Shown in pieces: positions 6,441 to 15,087 of a DNA stretch of 49,382 nt (the stretch's first letter is position 1; each line of letters opens with the position of its first letter). The translations under genes were made by a program, and so were the position numbers. Origin of the DNA: Candidatus Buchananbacteria bacterium CG10_big_fil_rev_8_21_14_0_10_33_19. GTDB taxonomy: Bacteria > Patescibacteria > ABY1 > 2-01-FULL-39-33. The stretch covers positions 1 through 49,382 of the forward strand of contig PEZY01000002.1 in the NCBI GenBank assembly GCA_002773855.1, written 5' to 3'. The notes under the pieces were generated by a model. That model did no database searches, was not told where the DNA came from, and saw only the letters and a program-made list of their open reading frames with translations.

Positions 6441-7469
6441 ATGGAAAATGAAGAAAAAAATCTAACCTCTGCCAAAGAAGAAAGCGGTGACAATTTAATA
6501 GATGTCACTCTTAGGCCCCAAAGACTAGATGAATACATTGGTCAAGAAACAGCTAAAGATAACTTAAAAATATTTATCGAAGCAGCTAAAGCCAGAAACG
6601 AGTCGCTGGAACATGTTTTAATTTTTGGCCCACCAGGATTAGGTAAAACTACCTTGGCTCATATTATTGCCAATGAAATGGGCAGTAATATAAAAGTAAC
6701 TTCTGGCCCAGCTATCGAAAAAACCGGGGATTTAGCGGCTATTTTAACCAATCTTTCTGATGGCGACGTTTTATTTATCGATGAAATTCATCGTATGAAT
6801 AAAACTATTGAAGAAATTCTTTATCCGGCCATGGAAGATTATGCTCTTGATATTATAATTGGCAAAGGCCCTTCAGCTAGAACTCTTAGATTGGATTTAC
6901 CAAAATTTACTATCATTGGCGCCACGACCAAAGTTAGTGGTTTATCTTCGCCACTACGAGATCGTTTTGGTAATATTTTTAGGCTAAATTTTTATTCACC
7001 AGCTGAAATTGAACAGATAGTTAATCGAGCCGCTAAAATATTAAACACCGAAATAGACAGTCATTCCCTGCAAGAAATAGCTAAAAGATCTAGACAAACA
7101 CCCAGAATTGCCAACAGACTATTAAAGCGAGTCAGGGACTTCGCCCAAGTTAAAAAAAATGGTAAAATAGATCAAGAAATTGCCAATGAAGCTTTAAATA
7201 TGTTAGAAATTGATAATTTTGGCCTAGACAATATTGATAGACAATTTCTAAATGCTTTAATTAATAAATTTTCTGGTGGCCCAACTGGCTTAAACACTCT
7301 AGCTTCTTCACTATCAGAAGAAATGGATACTATCGAAGATGTGATTGAACCATTTCTACTACAAATTGGATTTATTAACAGAACCCCTCGCGGCCGAATA
7401 GCTACCGAATCAGCTTATCGACACCTAAATATAGAACCACCAACTAATTTACAAGATAAATTAATATAA
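6441..7469 (+). CDS. ruvB: Holliday junction branch-migration helicase RuvB
   Basis: 342 residues, the usual length. The N terminus has LRPQRLDEYIGQ; Walker A is GPPGLGKTT (about 64-72), Walker B is LFIDEIHR, sensor 1 is IIGATT and the arginine-finger region is LRDRFG. The winged-helix C terminus has GGPTGLNTLASSL and RTPRGR. It works as the motor with RuvA at junctions that RuvC (23923) cuts. ruvA is not in this window. No SD; a GATAAT at 6427-6432 implies a leader of only a few bases. Confidence 0.97.
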   Translation: MENEEKNLTSAKEESGDNLIDVTLRPQRLDEYIGQETAKDNLKIFIEAAKARNESLEHVLIFGPPGLGKTTLAHIIANEMGSNIKVTSGPAIEKTGDLAAILTNLSDGDVLFIDEIHRMNKTIEEILYPAMEDYALDIIIGKGPSARTLRLDLPKFTIIGATTKVSGLSSPLRDRFGNIFRLNFYSPAEIEQIVNRAAKILNTEIDSHSLQEIAKRSRQTPRIANRLLKRVRDFAQVKKNGKIDQEIANEALNMLEIDNFGLDNIDRQFLNALINKFSGGPTGLNTLASSLSEEMDTIEDVIEPFLLQIGFINRTPRGRIATESAYRHLNIEPPTNLQDKLI

Positions 7470-7473
7470 TTTA

Positions 7474-7728
7474 ATGATTACAATTTCAGTATTTTATTAT
7501 TTATATCTACTTATAATGTTATTTTTTGCAATCTATAGCTTTTTTAATATTTATCATCTAATAAGATTTGGTTTTGCTAGTTTAATCAATGTTCTGATTA
7601 TTACTACCTATATTGCCATAACTACAATTCTAATTATTTATTCTTTATCTTTATTATCACAAATAGATTGGACTATACCAATAATTAATCTAGATATGAA
7701 TTCTTTTAATACAAGTCTTAATATTTAA
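7474..7728 (+). CDS. Small membrane protein (84 aa)
   Basis: 84 residues, two long hydrophobic stretches (about 5-27 and 34-64) and a short polar tail. It starts 4 nt after the ruvB stop and ends 2 nt before the next gene, so it is translationally linked in a ruvB-to-queA operon. No motif recognised. Confidence 0.65.
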   Translation: MITISVFYYLYLLIMLFFAIYSFFNIYHLIRFGFASLINVLIITTYIAITTILIIYSLSLLSQIDWTIPIINLDMNSFNTSLNI

Positions 7729-7730
7729 CC

Positions 7731-8270
7731 ATGATTTCTAAACATCAAATCCCCAATCAACATGCTGGCGAAGAAATTATTTTTCATATTAGAAGACATT
7801 GGTTTATTTTTTTTAAAATTTTTTTATTCTTTGTGTTATTATCACTGGTTCCAGTGGCTTTATACTATTTAATTAATCAAAATATGCCCATTCTTTTGGA
7901 CGGAAATATAAGCTACCCATTGATTTTAATTCTATTTCTAACATACTACCTAATACTTTTAATTGCCTTATTTACCGCTTGGACCGAAACATATTTAGAC
8001 GTCTGGACAATTACTACAGATAGAATAATTAGTCGTGAACAGAATGGCTTATTTAATCGAGTAGTTTCTGAATTAGATTTAAGAAGAGTTCAAGATGTAA
8101 CTGCTGAACAAAAAGGATTTTTTCCAACTATTTTTTATTATGGTGATGTTTATATTCAATCAGCTGGTGAAAAAGAAAGATTTGTATTTGAACAAATACC
8201 ACAACCCTACAAAATTGCCAAAATCATTCAACAATTAGATGAAAAAGCCAAAAAAAACTCCCTTAAATAA
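7731..8270 (+). CDS. Membrane-anchored bacterial PH-domain protein
   Basis: 179 residues. Two transmembrane helices (about 25-46 and 61-84) are followed by a cytoplasmic bPH2-type domain: TITTDRIISREQNGLFNRVVSELDLRRVQDVTAEQKG... with GDVYIQSAGEKERFVFEQI. This family (YdbS/YdbT-like) binds membranes or proteins; its role is unclear. The 3' end overlaps queA by 32 nt. Confidence 0.8.
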   Translation: MISKHQIPNQHAGEEIIFHIRRHWFIFFKIFLFFVLLSLVPVALYYLINQNMPILLDGNISYPLILILFLTYYLILLIALFTAWTETYLDVWTITTDRIISREQNGLFNRVVSELDLRRVQDVTAEQKGFFPTIFYYGDVYIQSAGEKERFVFEQIPQPYKIAKIIQQLDEKAKKNSLK

Positions 8271-9258
8271 GTTTGATTACAAATTGCCAGAAAACTTAAT
8301 CGGCCAAGAACTAATCAGACCGCGAGACCAGGCGCGGTTATTAATTTTAGATAAAATTAATGGTCAAATAAGCCATAAAAAATTCTATAATATTACTGAA
8401 TATTTAAATTCTGGAGATGTTTTAGTTTTAAACAACTCTAAAGTTATCCCGGCTAGATTAATTGGCAAAAAAGAAACTGGCGGTAGAATAGAAATTTTTC
8501 TCTTAAATAAATATGACTCAAAATACTGGCGAGTTTTAATCGGTGGTAAAATTGAAATTGGTATGTCTGTATATTTTTCCAAAAATGTCGTTGCTACAAT
8601 TATCAAAAAATATGATGAAAAATCATGGCTAGTCAAATTTAATACTAATGATAAAAACATACTATCACTTGGCGAAGTGCCACTGCCACCATACATTAAA
8701 AAAAAGTCAAAATTAGGTGATTATCAAACGGTTTATGCTAAATCTATTGGCTCAGTCGCGGCGCCAACAGCTGGATTACATTTTACAAAAAAACTAATTA
8801 ATCAATTAAAAAGGCGGGGTGTAAAAATAGAATATATCACTCTTCATGTTAGTATGGGCACATTTTTACCAGTGACCAGTAAATATATTCAAGATCATAA
8901 AATACACAGTGAATTTGCAACTATTAATAAAAAAACCGCCGAAGTTATTAATAAAACTAAAAAAAATAATAAAAAAATAATTGCTGTAGGCACTACTAGT
9001 GCCAGAACATTAGAATCTTTTTCTAACAAGAATAATCAAGTAGAGGCTGGTAGCAAATGGGTAGATATCTTTATTTATCCTGGCTATAAATTTAAAGTAG
9101 TTGATTCATTAATTACCAATTTTCACTTACCAAAATCAACACTACTAATGCTAGTATCCGCTTTATCTACTTATAAAAATATCAATCTAGCTTACAAAAC
9201 AGCCATCACCAAAAAATATAAATTCTTCAGTTTTGGTGATGCTATGTTTATAAAATAA
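8239..9258 (+). CDS. queA: S-adenosylmethionine:tRNA ribosyltransferase-isomerase
   Basis: 339 residues, standard for QueA. Motifs: FDYKLPENLIGQ, DQARLL, NNSKVIPARL, GEVPLPPYI, GSVAAPTAGLHFT, SMGTFLPV, HSE, VGTTSARTLES, LITNFHLPKSTLLMLVSAL. It adds the ribosyl moiety of SAM to preQ1 at position 34 of tRNAs to make epoxyqueuosine. The tgt gene is not in the window. The ATG lies inside the preceding PH-domain gene (32-nt overlap), so the two are cotranslated. Confidence 0.95.
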   Translation: MKKPKKTPLNKFDYKLPENLIGQELIRPRDQARLLILDKINGQISHKKFYNITEYLNSGDVLVLNNSKVIPARLIGKKETGGRIEIFLLNKYDSKYWRVLIGGKIEIGMSVYFSKNVVATIIKKYDEKSWLVKFNTNDKNILSLGEVPLPPYIKKKSKLGDYQTVYAKSIGSVAAPTAGLHFTKKLINQLKRRGVKIEYITLHVSMGTFLPVTSKYIQDHKIHSEFATINKKTAEVINKTKKNNKKIIAVGTTSARTLESFSNKNNQVEAGSKWVDIFIYPGYKFKVVDSLITNFHLPKSTLLMLVSALSTYKNINLAYKTAITKKYKFFSFGDAMFIK

Positions 9259-9345
9259 AAGCATCAACTAAAAAATATAAAATTTATATTAATTTATAAT
9301 TGATGTATAATATAAAAATACTAAATACCTAAATCGTAAAATAAA

Positions 9346-10239
9346 ATGAACTGGCTAATTATTACTGTATTTGCCTATTTTTTAAATGCAATTGCTGTGG
9401 TTATAGATAAATTTTTATTGTCTAAGAGAATTTCCAATCCAGCAGTCTATGCTATTTTTATCTCAACTTTGAGCTTGTTATCTTTAATATTGATTCCTTT
9501 TGGTTTTCATTTATATTCACCGGGCCAAATTCTTATCGCTCTAATGGCTGGGGTAATTTTTACTTTTGCTTTATTTTACATGTTTAAAGCTTTGGGCCAA
9601 AATGAAGCTTCCAGCATTACTCCATTTATGGGTGGGCTACAGCCAATTTTTGTTTTTATATTGGCTTTAATGTTTTTGAATGAAAAATTAACATTACAGC
9701 AAATAATTGCCTTCGGGGTAATTATTATGGGTACGGTCTTAATTTCCTGGCAAAAAAGTTCTAAGACTAACAAAAAATCCGCCTATCTTTTTGCTATTAT
9801 TTCTACCTTATTATTTGCGGCTTCTTATACGATTAATAAATATTCATTTGTTAATCAAGATTTCATCTCGGGTTTTGTTTGGACTAGAATAGGTGCTTTT
9901 TTAGGAGCTCTAATACTGCTATTGTCCGCCAAAAATAGATACGACATTAAATCAGAACTAAAACAACCAAAAAAACAAACAGGCAGTTTATTTATTGTTG
10001 GCCAAGTAGCTGGAGCCTTGAGCTTTATATTAATCAATTACACTATTTCTATTTCTAGTAGCGTAGCTTTAGTTAATTCTTTACAGGGATTGCAATACAT
10101 ATTTTTATTGATAATAGTATTTTCCTTATCTTGGAAATTTCCCAAACTACTAGAAGAGAAATTAACCTGGCCAGTGATAACCAAAAAAATTATAGCTACT
10201 ATTTTAATTATTGGTGGTTTATTTATTTTATTTATATAA
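9346..10239 (+). CDS. EamA/DMT-family transporter
   Basis: 297 residues with about ten transmembrane helices in two EamA repeats (roughly 1-138 and 145-297). The first repeat has the typical ...FKALGQNEASSITPFMGGLQPIFVFILALMFLNEKLT segment. Such proteins export or exchange small metabolites; the substrate is unknown. The glycoside hydrolase that follows starts 4 nt later, so the two form an operon. A TATAAT lies at 9306-9311. Confidence 0.85.
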   Translation: MNWLIITVFAYFLNAIAVVIDKFLLSKRISNPAVYAIFISTLSLLSLILIPFGFHLYSPGQILIALMAGVIFTFALFYMFKALGQNEASSITPFMGGLQPIFVFILALMFLNEKLTLQQIIAFGVIIMGTVLISWQKSSKTNKKSAYLFAIISTLLFAASYTINKYSFVNQDFISGFVWTRIGAFLGALILLLSAKNRYDIKSELKQPKKQTGSLFIVGQVAGALSFILINYTISISSSVALVNSLQGLQYIFLLIIVFSLSWKFPKLLEEKLTWPVITKKIIATILIIGGLFILFI

Positions 10240-10243
10240 CAGA

Positions 10244-11245
10244 ATGAAAAAATCAAAAATTAAATTATCATTAGCAATAATCTTAATTCTATTTATTTTA
10301 TATTGTCTATCTTTTTTATTAAACTTTTCAAAAGACAATATTAAATGGGGTGTAACTTTTTCTGCTAAATATGCCCAGAGTGAATTAGGCTTAAACTGGC
10401 AAGAAACATATCTAGCGATATTAGATGATTTAAAGGTTAATAATATTAGATTATCAGCATACTGGGATGAGATAGAGGCAAATAGAGATGTTTATAATTT
10501 TGAATCATTGGACTGGCAAATAAAAGAAGCTGACAACCGCCACGTAAATATTATATTGGCTGTTGGTCGCAGATTACCAAGATGGCCAGAGTGTCATGAT
10601 CCTAGTTGGCTAATAAATTTATCACCAGAAGAAACCAGTCAAGAACAACTAGAACTAGTGGACTTAGTAGTTAAAAGATACAAAAATATACCTAGTATCA
10701 CTACTTGGCAAATTGAAAATGAGCCATATCTTGGCACTTTTGGGTTATGTCCAAAATTAGACGAAAAAACATTTAAACAGGAGATTGCCATAACCAGAGA
10801 AATAAGCCCAAAGCCAGTTTTAATTACTGACAGCGGTGAATTAAATTTTTGGATTATGGCTGCTAGAACCGGTGCTGATATTGTAGGCAGTACCTTATAT
10901 CGAGCTGTTTATAATGAAAAAATTGGTTATATTAAATATCATATTCCACCAGTTTTTTATTTTGCCAAAGCTAGTTTTATCAAAACAATATTTAAAACAA
11001 AAAGCGTCATTAATGCCGAATTACAGACTGAAGCTTGGCATACTGAAAAAAAAGATTTATCTCAAATGACAATAGAAGAATCCAGTAAATCAATGGATGT
11101 AAATCAATTTAAAAGTAATATTACTTTTGCTCAAAAAGCTGGCTTTGACGATATTTATCTGTGGGGAGTTGAGTGGTGGTATTTTTTAAAGGTAAAGCAT
11201 GGTAACAGTGATATCTGGGATGAAGCCAAAAAGATTTGGCAATAA
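10244..11245 (+). CDS. Membrane-anchored glycoside hydrolase-like TIM barrel
   Basis: 333 residues from the ATG at 10244; an in-frame ATG at 10211 lies inside the transporter gene. Residues 8-26 form a signal anchor. The rest is a clan GH-A-like barrel: WGVTFS, LDDLKVNNIRLSAYWDEIE, GRRLPRWPECHDPSW, WQIENEP with likely acid/base E160, and VINAELQTEAW with a likely nucleophile E259 or E263. It probably cleaves or remodels a beta-linked glycan outside the membrane. The substrate cannot be read. Confidence 0.8.
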   Translation: MKKSKIKLSLAIILILFILYCLSFLLNFSKDNIKWGVTFSAKYAQSELGLNWQETYLAILDDLKVNNIRLSAYWDEIEANRDVYNFESLDWQIKEADNRHVNIILAVGRRLPRWPECHDPSWLINLSPEETSQEQLELVDLVVKRYKNIPSITTWQIENEPYLGTFGLCPKLDEKTFKQEIAITREISPKPVLITDSGELNFWIMAARTGADIVGSTLYRAVYNEKIGYIKYHIPPVFYFAKASFIKTIFKTKSVINAELQTEAWHTEKKDLSQMTIEESSKSMDVNQFKSNITFAQKAGFDDIYLWGVEWWYFLKVKHGNSDIWDEAKKIWQ

Positions 11246-11257
11246 CATAAAAATAAA

Positions 11258-11283
11258 AAATCCCGTTAGCCTTAACGGGATTT
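11258..11283. terminator. Bidirectional terminator
   Basis: AAATCCCGTTA (11258-11268) pairs with TAACGGGATTT (11273-11283) between converging genes; it overlaps the minus-strand stop codon. Confidence 0.85.
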
Positions 11284-11752
11284 ATTGTTCATTTTCTTTT
11301 TGACGTCTATCTTTTTTAATTTCTTCTATCAGATTATCAATATTAATTGGTTCGGTGATTGGATCTTTTATTTCTTCAGCGGAATCACTGTCTTCAATAT
11401 CTTTATTTGATATTATTTGATCGATATTATCGCCAATTTTTTTTGAAAAATTAATTAGCACACTTTTTATACTTAATGTCACATCTTTACCAAAAACCAA
11501 GACTGAACCATAAATTACTGTCGCATCATTAAATTTTATAAAAAAAACATAATTACAAAAAAAATTATCTAGAGGGGTAACATTAATAAACACTTTCACA
11601 AAAGCTAATGGTAAGTTAACCATTTGATCTTTGAATGCTTGATTAATCTCCTCAATTTGAGATAGTTTTAATTTTTTAAAATCATAAATCTTAATAAGTA
11701 ATTCATTATTACTTCTGTCAATTAATTCTATTCGTTGACACGGAACAATCAT
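11282..11752 (-). CDS. Hypothetical acidic-tailed protein (156 aa)
   Basis: The start at 11752 (MIVPCQRIELIDRS) is chosen because GAGGAG lies 9 nt upstream. A longer frame to a TTG at 11824 is rejected because that TTG is part of the -35 box. The protein has a beta-rich body (ELLIKIYDFKKLKL..., FVKVFINVTPLDNFFCNYVFFIKF) and a disordered acidic C terminus with alternating charges. It resembles a PilZ-like or small beta-barrel size class, but I see no signature. Own promoter and terminator; a single-gene unit. Confidence 0.65.
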   Translation of the reverse strand: MIVPCQRIELIDRSNNELLIKIYDFKKLKLSQIEEINQAFKDQMVNLPLAFVKVFINVTPLDNFFCNYVFFIKFNDATVIYGSVLVFGKDVTLSIKSVLINFSKKIGDNIDQIISNKDIEDSDSAEEIKDPITEPINIDNLIEEIKKDRRQKENEQ

Positions 11753-11795
11753 AGCTAGGTCTCCTCTGGGTTTAAATTTAAATGAACTAGTTTGT

Positions 11796-11824
11796 ATAAT
11801 ATGATATTTTAAAGAAAAAGGCAA
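11796..11824 (-). promoter_or_regulatory. Promoter of the 156-aa hypothetical gene
   Basis: On minus: TTGCCT (11824-11819), 17 nt, TATTAT (11801-11796), then an approximately 40-nt leader with the SD. Confidence 0.75.
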
Positions 11825-11873
11825 TTGAAAATATAAACCATAAATGTTAGTCTTAAACTATTAAAATAAAATC

Positions 11874-13292
11874 ATGTCATTGATATCAAAAATTGCCAAA
11901 AACACATTATACCAAGCTTTTAGTAAGTTTTTTGGAGCTATTATTGGTTTATTAACCGTCGGTTTAATGACCAGATATTTGGGTCAAACTGGTTATGGTT
12001 ATTACACCACTATTATTGCTTTTTTACAATTTTTTGGTGTTTTAGCTGATTTTGGATTGCAGATGACTACTACTAAGATATTGTCAGAGCCAAATTCTGA
12101 CAACAGCCAGATATTCGGTAATATATTTACTCTGAGAATTATATCATCTATTTTTTTTCTTGGTTCTTCGGTTTTAATAGTTTGGTTAATACCATACCCG
12201 CTTCTAATTAAACAAGGAATAACTATTGCTAGTTTATCTTTCTTTTTTATCTCCTTACAGTCAATATTTATTAGCATATTCCAAAAAAATATAGCTATGG
12301 CTAAAGTCGCCTTAGCTGAAATTTTAACTCGTAGTATTGCCTTAGTTGGTATTTGGCTAGCTATTTATCAAAATCTAGGCTTGCTTTGGATAATTATTTC
12401 TATAGTTATTAGCAATATAGTTAGTTTTGGGATTTTATTCTTCTCTTCATTTAAATATTTTAGATTTAAACCAGAAATTAATTTAACTATCTGGAAAAAA
12501 ATCTGGTCTCTAGCTTGGCCACTGGCTTTAACAATTGCCTTAACCTTAATTTACTTCAGAGCAGATACCGTGATCCTATCCCTACTTAGACCACAAAATG
12601 AAGTCGGTATTTATGGTGCCACCTATAAAGTACTTGAAGTGCTAGTTCAATTTCCTTATTTATTTTTAGGCTTAATCTTACCACTGCTAAGTAACTTTTT
12701 TATCAGTAATAGAAAAATGTTTGGACTAGTAATTCAAAAAGGTTTTGATTTCTTAATTATTTTGGTAGCACCTATGGTATTTTCTATTTTCTTTCTAGGT
12801 GAAAAAATAATGGTTTTTATTGCTGGTCCGGAATTTATAATTTCTGGTGCGCTTCTTAAGATATTAATTTTTGCCGTCGCCTTGATTTATATTGGAGCTC
12901 TTTTTGGTTATGCTGTTGTCGCTGCTAACTTACAAAAAAAGATGATAAAATTCTATCTAATCGATGCGGTTATTTCGCTGATTTTGTATTTCATATTTAT
13001 TCCTATTTTTTCTTACTGGGCAGCAGCTTATATTACCATTTTAACTGAACTTATTATTACTGGTTCTTCTTATTATATTCTAAAAAAATATACCCACATT
13101 AAAATTAACAGCCAAATAATTTATAAAGCAATTTTAGCTAGCCTAATTATGTCTTTATTTATATTTATTTCCATTAATCAAGGTCTGGCTACTATTATAA
13201 TTATTGGTCTGTTAACTTATTTTTGGTCTCTTTATATGTTAAAAGGTTTTTCTAAAAACATGATCTTAGAAATAATTAATCCTCTTAAATAA
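11874..13292 (+). CDS. Wzx-like polysaccharide flippase
   Basis: 472 residues with 12-14 predicted transmembrane helices. The MOP/Wzx layout begins with AKNTLYQAFSKFFGAIIGLLTVGLMTRYLGQTGYGYYTTI. Such proteins flip lipid-linked oligosaccharides to the outer face of the membrane. The next gene is an O-antigen-ligase-like protein 6 nt downstream, so the pair would export and attach a surface glycan. Confidence 0.88.
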   Translation: MSLISKIAKNTLYQAFSKFFGAIIGLLTVGLMTRYLGQTGYGYYTTIIAFLQFFGVLADFGLQMTTTKILSEPNSDNSQIFGNIFTLRIISSIFFLGSSVLIVWLIPYPLLIKQGITIASLSFFFISLQSIFISIFQKNIAMAKVALAEILTRSIALVGIWLAIYQNLGLLWIIISIVISNIVSFGILFFSSFKYFRFKPEINLTIWKKIWSLAWPLALTIALTLIYFRADTVILSLLRPQNEVGIYGATYKVLEVLVQFPYLFLGLILPLLSNFFISNRKMFGLVIQKGFDFLIILVAPMVFSIFFLGEKIMVFIAGPEFIISGALLKILIFAVALIYIGALFGYAVVAANLQKKMIKFYLIDAVISLILYFIFIPIFSYWAAAYITILTELIITGSSYYILKKYTHIKINSQIIYKAILASLIMSLFIFISINQGLATIIIIGLLTYFWSLYMLKGFSKNMILEIINPLK

Positions 13293-13298
13293 CTAATC

Positions 13299-14585
13299 AT
13301 GACTCCTTTAATTATTATATTTTGTTTTTTATTTTATTTTTTAACATCTAAAAAACAAAAACTATCTATTTACTTGATAGCAGCCTTGCTACCAAGCTAT
13401 TTAATTAGATTTACTGTGTTTAATATCCCTTTCACGGTACTAGAAATAATGATTTTAATTAGTTTTTTGGTTTTTCTAATTAAATTTAAATTGTCTTGGT
13501 GGAAAAATTTTAAAACTAATACTTTTTTTGGGCCACTAATGGCTATATCAATTTTTTCCAGTATTTCTATATTCACTTCACCAAATTTTCTATCAGCCGC
13601 TGGTATCTGGAAAGCTTATTTTTTAGAGCCAATATTATTTTACATCATATTTATTAATATAATTAAAACCAAAAGCGATTTAAAAAATATTTTTTGGGCG
13701 CTTGGAATATCTGCTCTATACTTAAGTATAATTGCCTTTTGGCAATATTTTAGCGGTTGGAATGTTCCGCTCGCTTTTTTAAAAGCAGACGGCTCTGTTG
13801 ATCGAGTCGTATCTATTTTTGGCTATCCCAATGCTCTTGGTTTATACCTCAGCCCTATTATTATTTTATTTACTGGTTTTTTATGGTGGTCAAAAGATAA
13901 AAAATTATTTCAGGTTTTAAAAATTATCATAATCTTATTGAGCTTTATCACTATTATATTAGCCCAATCTGAGGCTGCTATTTTATCAGTTTTGGGAATT
14001 TGGTTTTTGTGGGGCTTAATTAATAAAAAAACTCGCTATTATTTTTTTGGTTTAATAACTATAGCTATTTTAAGTTTTATTTTCATACCCGCAATTCATA
14101 ATTATTTAATTGAAAAAATATTATTACAAGATTATTCTGGTTTTATTAGACGCCTAATCTGGAGTGAGAGCTGGCATATGTTAAAAGATAACTGGTTTTG
14201 GGGAGCTGGACTAGCTGGCTACCAAACCAAAATAGCAGCATACCATTTACCAACATTTGAAATATTTTTATATCCTCATAATTTCATTTTAAACTTTTGG
14301 AGTGAATTAGGTATTTTAGGCTTACTGTCTTTTATTTGGTTATTTATTAAGTTTATTGTTAATAATATAACTAGTTACTGGACAAATAACCATAATCTGC
14401 TAAATTTAACCATGTTAATGATTATCATTCAATTACTAATTCATGGCTTAGTAGACGCACCCTACTTAAAAAATGATTTATCGATACTGTTTTGGCTAAT
14501 CATTGGTATTTATACTATTAACAAAAATATTAACTACGATGGGATGGCTGAGTTGGTTGAAGGCCCCGCTCTCGCCCGGGGATAA
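13299..14585 (+). CDS. O-antigen ligase-like membrane protein
   Basis: 428 residues, about 11 transmembrane helices. The Wzy/WaaL-type central region has GYPNALGLYLSP, then SGFIRRLIWSESWHMLKDNWFWGAGLAGYQT and a long external loop with YPHNFILNFWSELGILG (PHNxxL motif). It would ligate or polymerise lipid-linked glycans outside the membrane. The last 15 residues (DGMAELVEGPALARG) are encoded by the duplicated tRNA-Ser fragment and the GC-rich hairpin after it, so the original C terminus was probably altered by that insertion. Confidence 0.85.
   Translation: MTPLIIIFCFLFYFLTSKKQKLSIYLIAALLPSYLIRFTVFNIPFTVLEIMILISFLVFLIKFKLSWWKNFKTNTFFGPLMAISIFSSISIFTSPNFLSAAGIWKAYFLEPILFYIIFINIIKTKSDLKNIFWALGISALYLSIIAFWQYFSGWNVPLAFLKADGSVDRVVSIFGYPNALGLYLSPIIILFTGFLWWSKDKKLFQVLKIIIILLSFITIILAQSEAAILSVLGIWFLWGLINKKTRYYFFGLITIAILSFIFIPAIHNYLIEKILLQDYSGFIRRLIWSESWHMLKDNWFWGAGLAGYQTKIAAYHLPTFEIFLYPHNFILNFWSELGILGLLSFIWLFIKFIVNNITSYWTNNHNLLNLTMLMIIIQLLIHGLVDAPYLKNDLSILFWLIIGIYTINKNINYDGMAELVEGPALARG
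14538..14574 (+). repeat. 37-bp copy of the tRNA-Ser 5' half
   Basis: Identical to 14919-14955: acceptor 5' strand GATGGGA, D-arm and anticodon stem up to the loop bases CTCG. The copies diverge immediately after (CCCGGGG versus AAAAGCGG). It also encodes the tail of the upstream ligase ORF. Confidence 0.9.
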
Positions 14586-14616
14586 ACCCCGGGCGTCGGG
14601 GGTTCATCCCCCGACG
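14574..14616 (+). other. Twin GC-rich hairpins
   Basis: GCCCGGGG/CCCCGGGC with loop ATAAA (14574-14594), then CGTCGGGGG/CCCCCGACG with loop TTCAT (14594-14616). Both are perfect and far richer in GC than the surroundings. They occupy the place of a variable arm and T-arm after the truncated tRNA half, or may be element ends. Confidence 0.8.
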
Positions 14617-14642
14617 AAAAGACTTATGCAAAGACTTACATT

Positions 14643-14966
14643 ATGTTTTATGTTTATATTCTACAACTTAAAAATAATCGTTTATACGTTGGCTTTACAT
14701 TGGATCTAAAAAGAAGATACAAACAACACCTCAGCCAGGGAGTAAAATCAACTGCTAGATTATTGCCTCTCAAATTAATACATTATGAATGCTATATCTT
14801 AGAAGAAGATGCTAGAAGACGAGAAAAGTTTTTAAAAACAAGTGATGGACGATTTTTTCTAAATAGACAAATATCAAGTTATTTAAAAAAGATAGGTAGA
14901 TACAAAAAAATATACAATGATGGGATGGCTGAGTTGGTTGAAGGCCCCGCTCTCGAAAAGCGGTAA
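14643..14966 (+). CDS. GIY-YIG endonuclease
   Basis: 107 residues. MFYVYILQLKNNRLYVGFTLDLKRRYKQH is the GIY-YIG core (Y3/Y5 and the YVG pair, catalytic R24 or R25), followed by the EEDARRREKFLKT segment with the conserved glutamate. It belongs to the small free-standing YhbQ/UPF0213-like group. The final residues DGMAELVEGPALEKR come from reading into tRNA-Ser, and the stop codon lies in the tRNA. It is the only gene of the element and probably its nicking or cutting enzyme. Confidence 0.88.
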   Translation: MFYVYILQLKNNRLYVGFTLDLKRRYKQHLSQGVKSTARLLPLKLIHYECYILEEDARRREKFLKTSDGRFFLNRQISSYLKKIGRYKKIYNDGMAELVEGPALEKR

Positions 14967-15009
14967 GGGTTTACGCCCTTCGAGAGTTCGAATCTCTCTC
15001 CCATCGCCA
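14919..15009 (+). tRNA. tRNA-Ser(CGA), CCA encoded
   Basis: Class II tRNA: acceptor GATGGGA/TCCCATC, anticodon stem CCGCT/AGCGG around CTCGAAA (anticodon CGA), long variable arm AAGGGTTTACGCCCTT, T-loop TTCGAAT, discriminator G, encoded CCA. Its first 37 bases are duplicated upstream. Confidence 0.95.
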
Positions 15010-15016
15010 AATAAAA

Positions 15017-15040
15017 AAACTGCTAATTAGCAGTTTTTTT
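15017..15040 (+). terminator. Terminator after tRNA-Ser
   Basis: AAACTGCTAA/TTAGCAGTTT (15017-15036) followed by Ts. Confidence 0.85.
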
Positions 15041-15087
15041 ATTTTGTTATTTTGTAGTATAATATAGTCATATCAATAATCAACTGT

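Larger units (their letters stand above)
14538..14918 (+). mobile_element. GIY-YIG element inserted at tRNA-Ser
   Basis: A 381-bp unit lies between two identical 37-bp copies of the 5' half of tRNA-Ser(CGA) (14538-14574 and 14919-14955). It holds two GC-rich hairpins and one GIY-YIG nuclease ORF. Identity stops between the second and third anticodon bases. The intact tRNA is downstream and the truncated copy upstream, as if an element had entered at the anticodon loop and restored a full gene on one side. No transposase or integrase is present; mobility is inferred. Confidence 0.65.

Noticed and set aside
11282..11824. Longer start (TTG at 11824) for the 156-aa protein
   Set aside because: The TTG belongs to the -35 TTGCCT; the ATG at 11752 has a proper SD.
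14503..14709. 68-aa plus frame across the tRNA-Ser fragment
   Set aside because: Overlaps two real genes in another frame; composition reflects the GC-rich hairpins.
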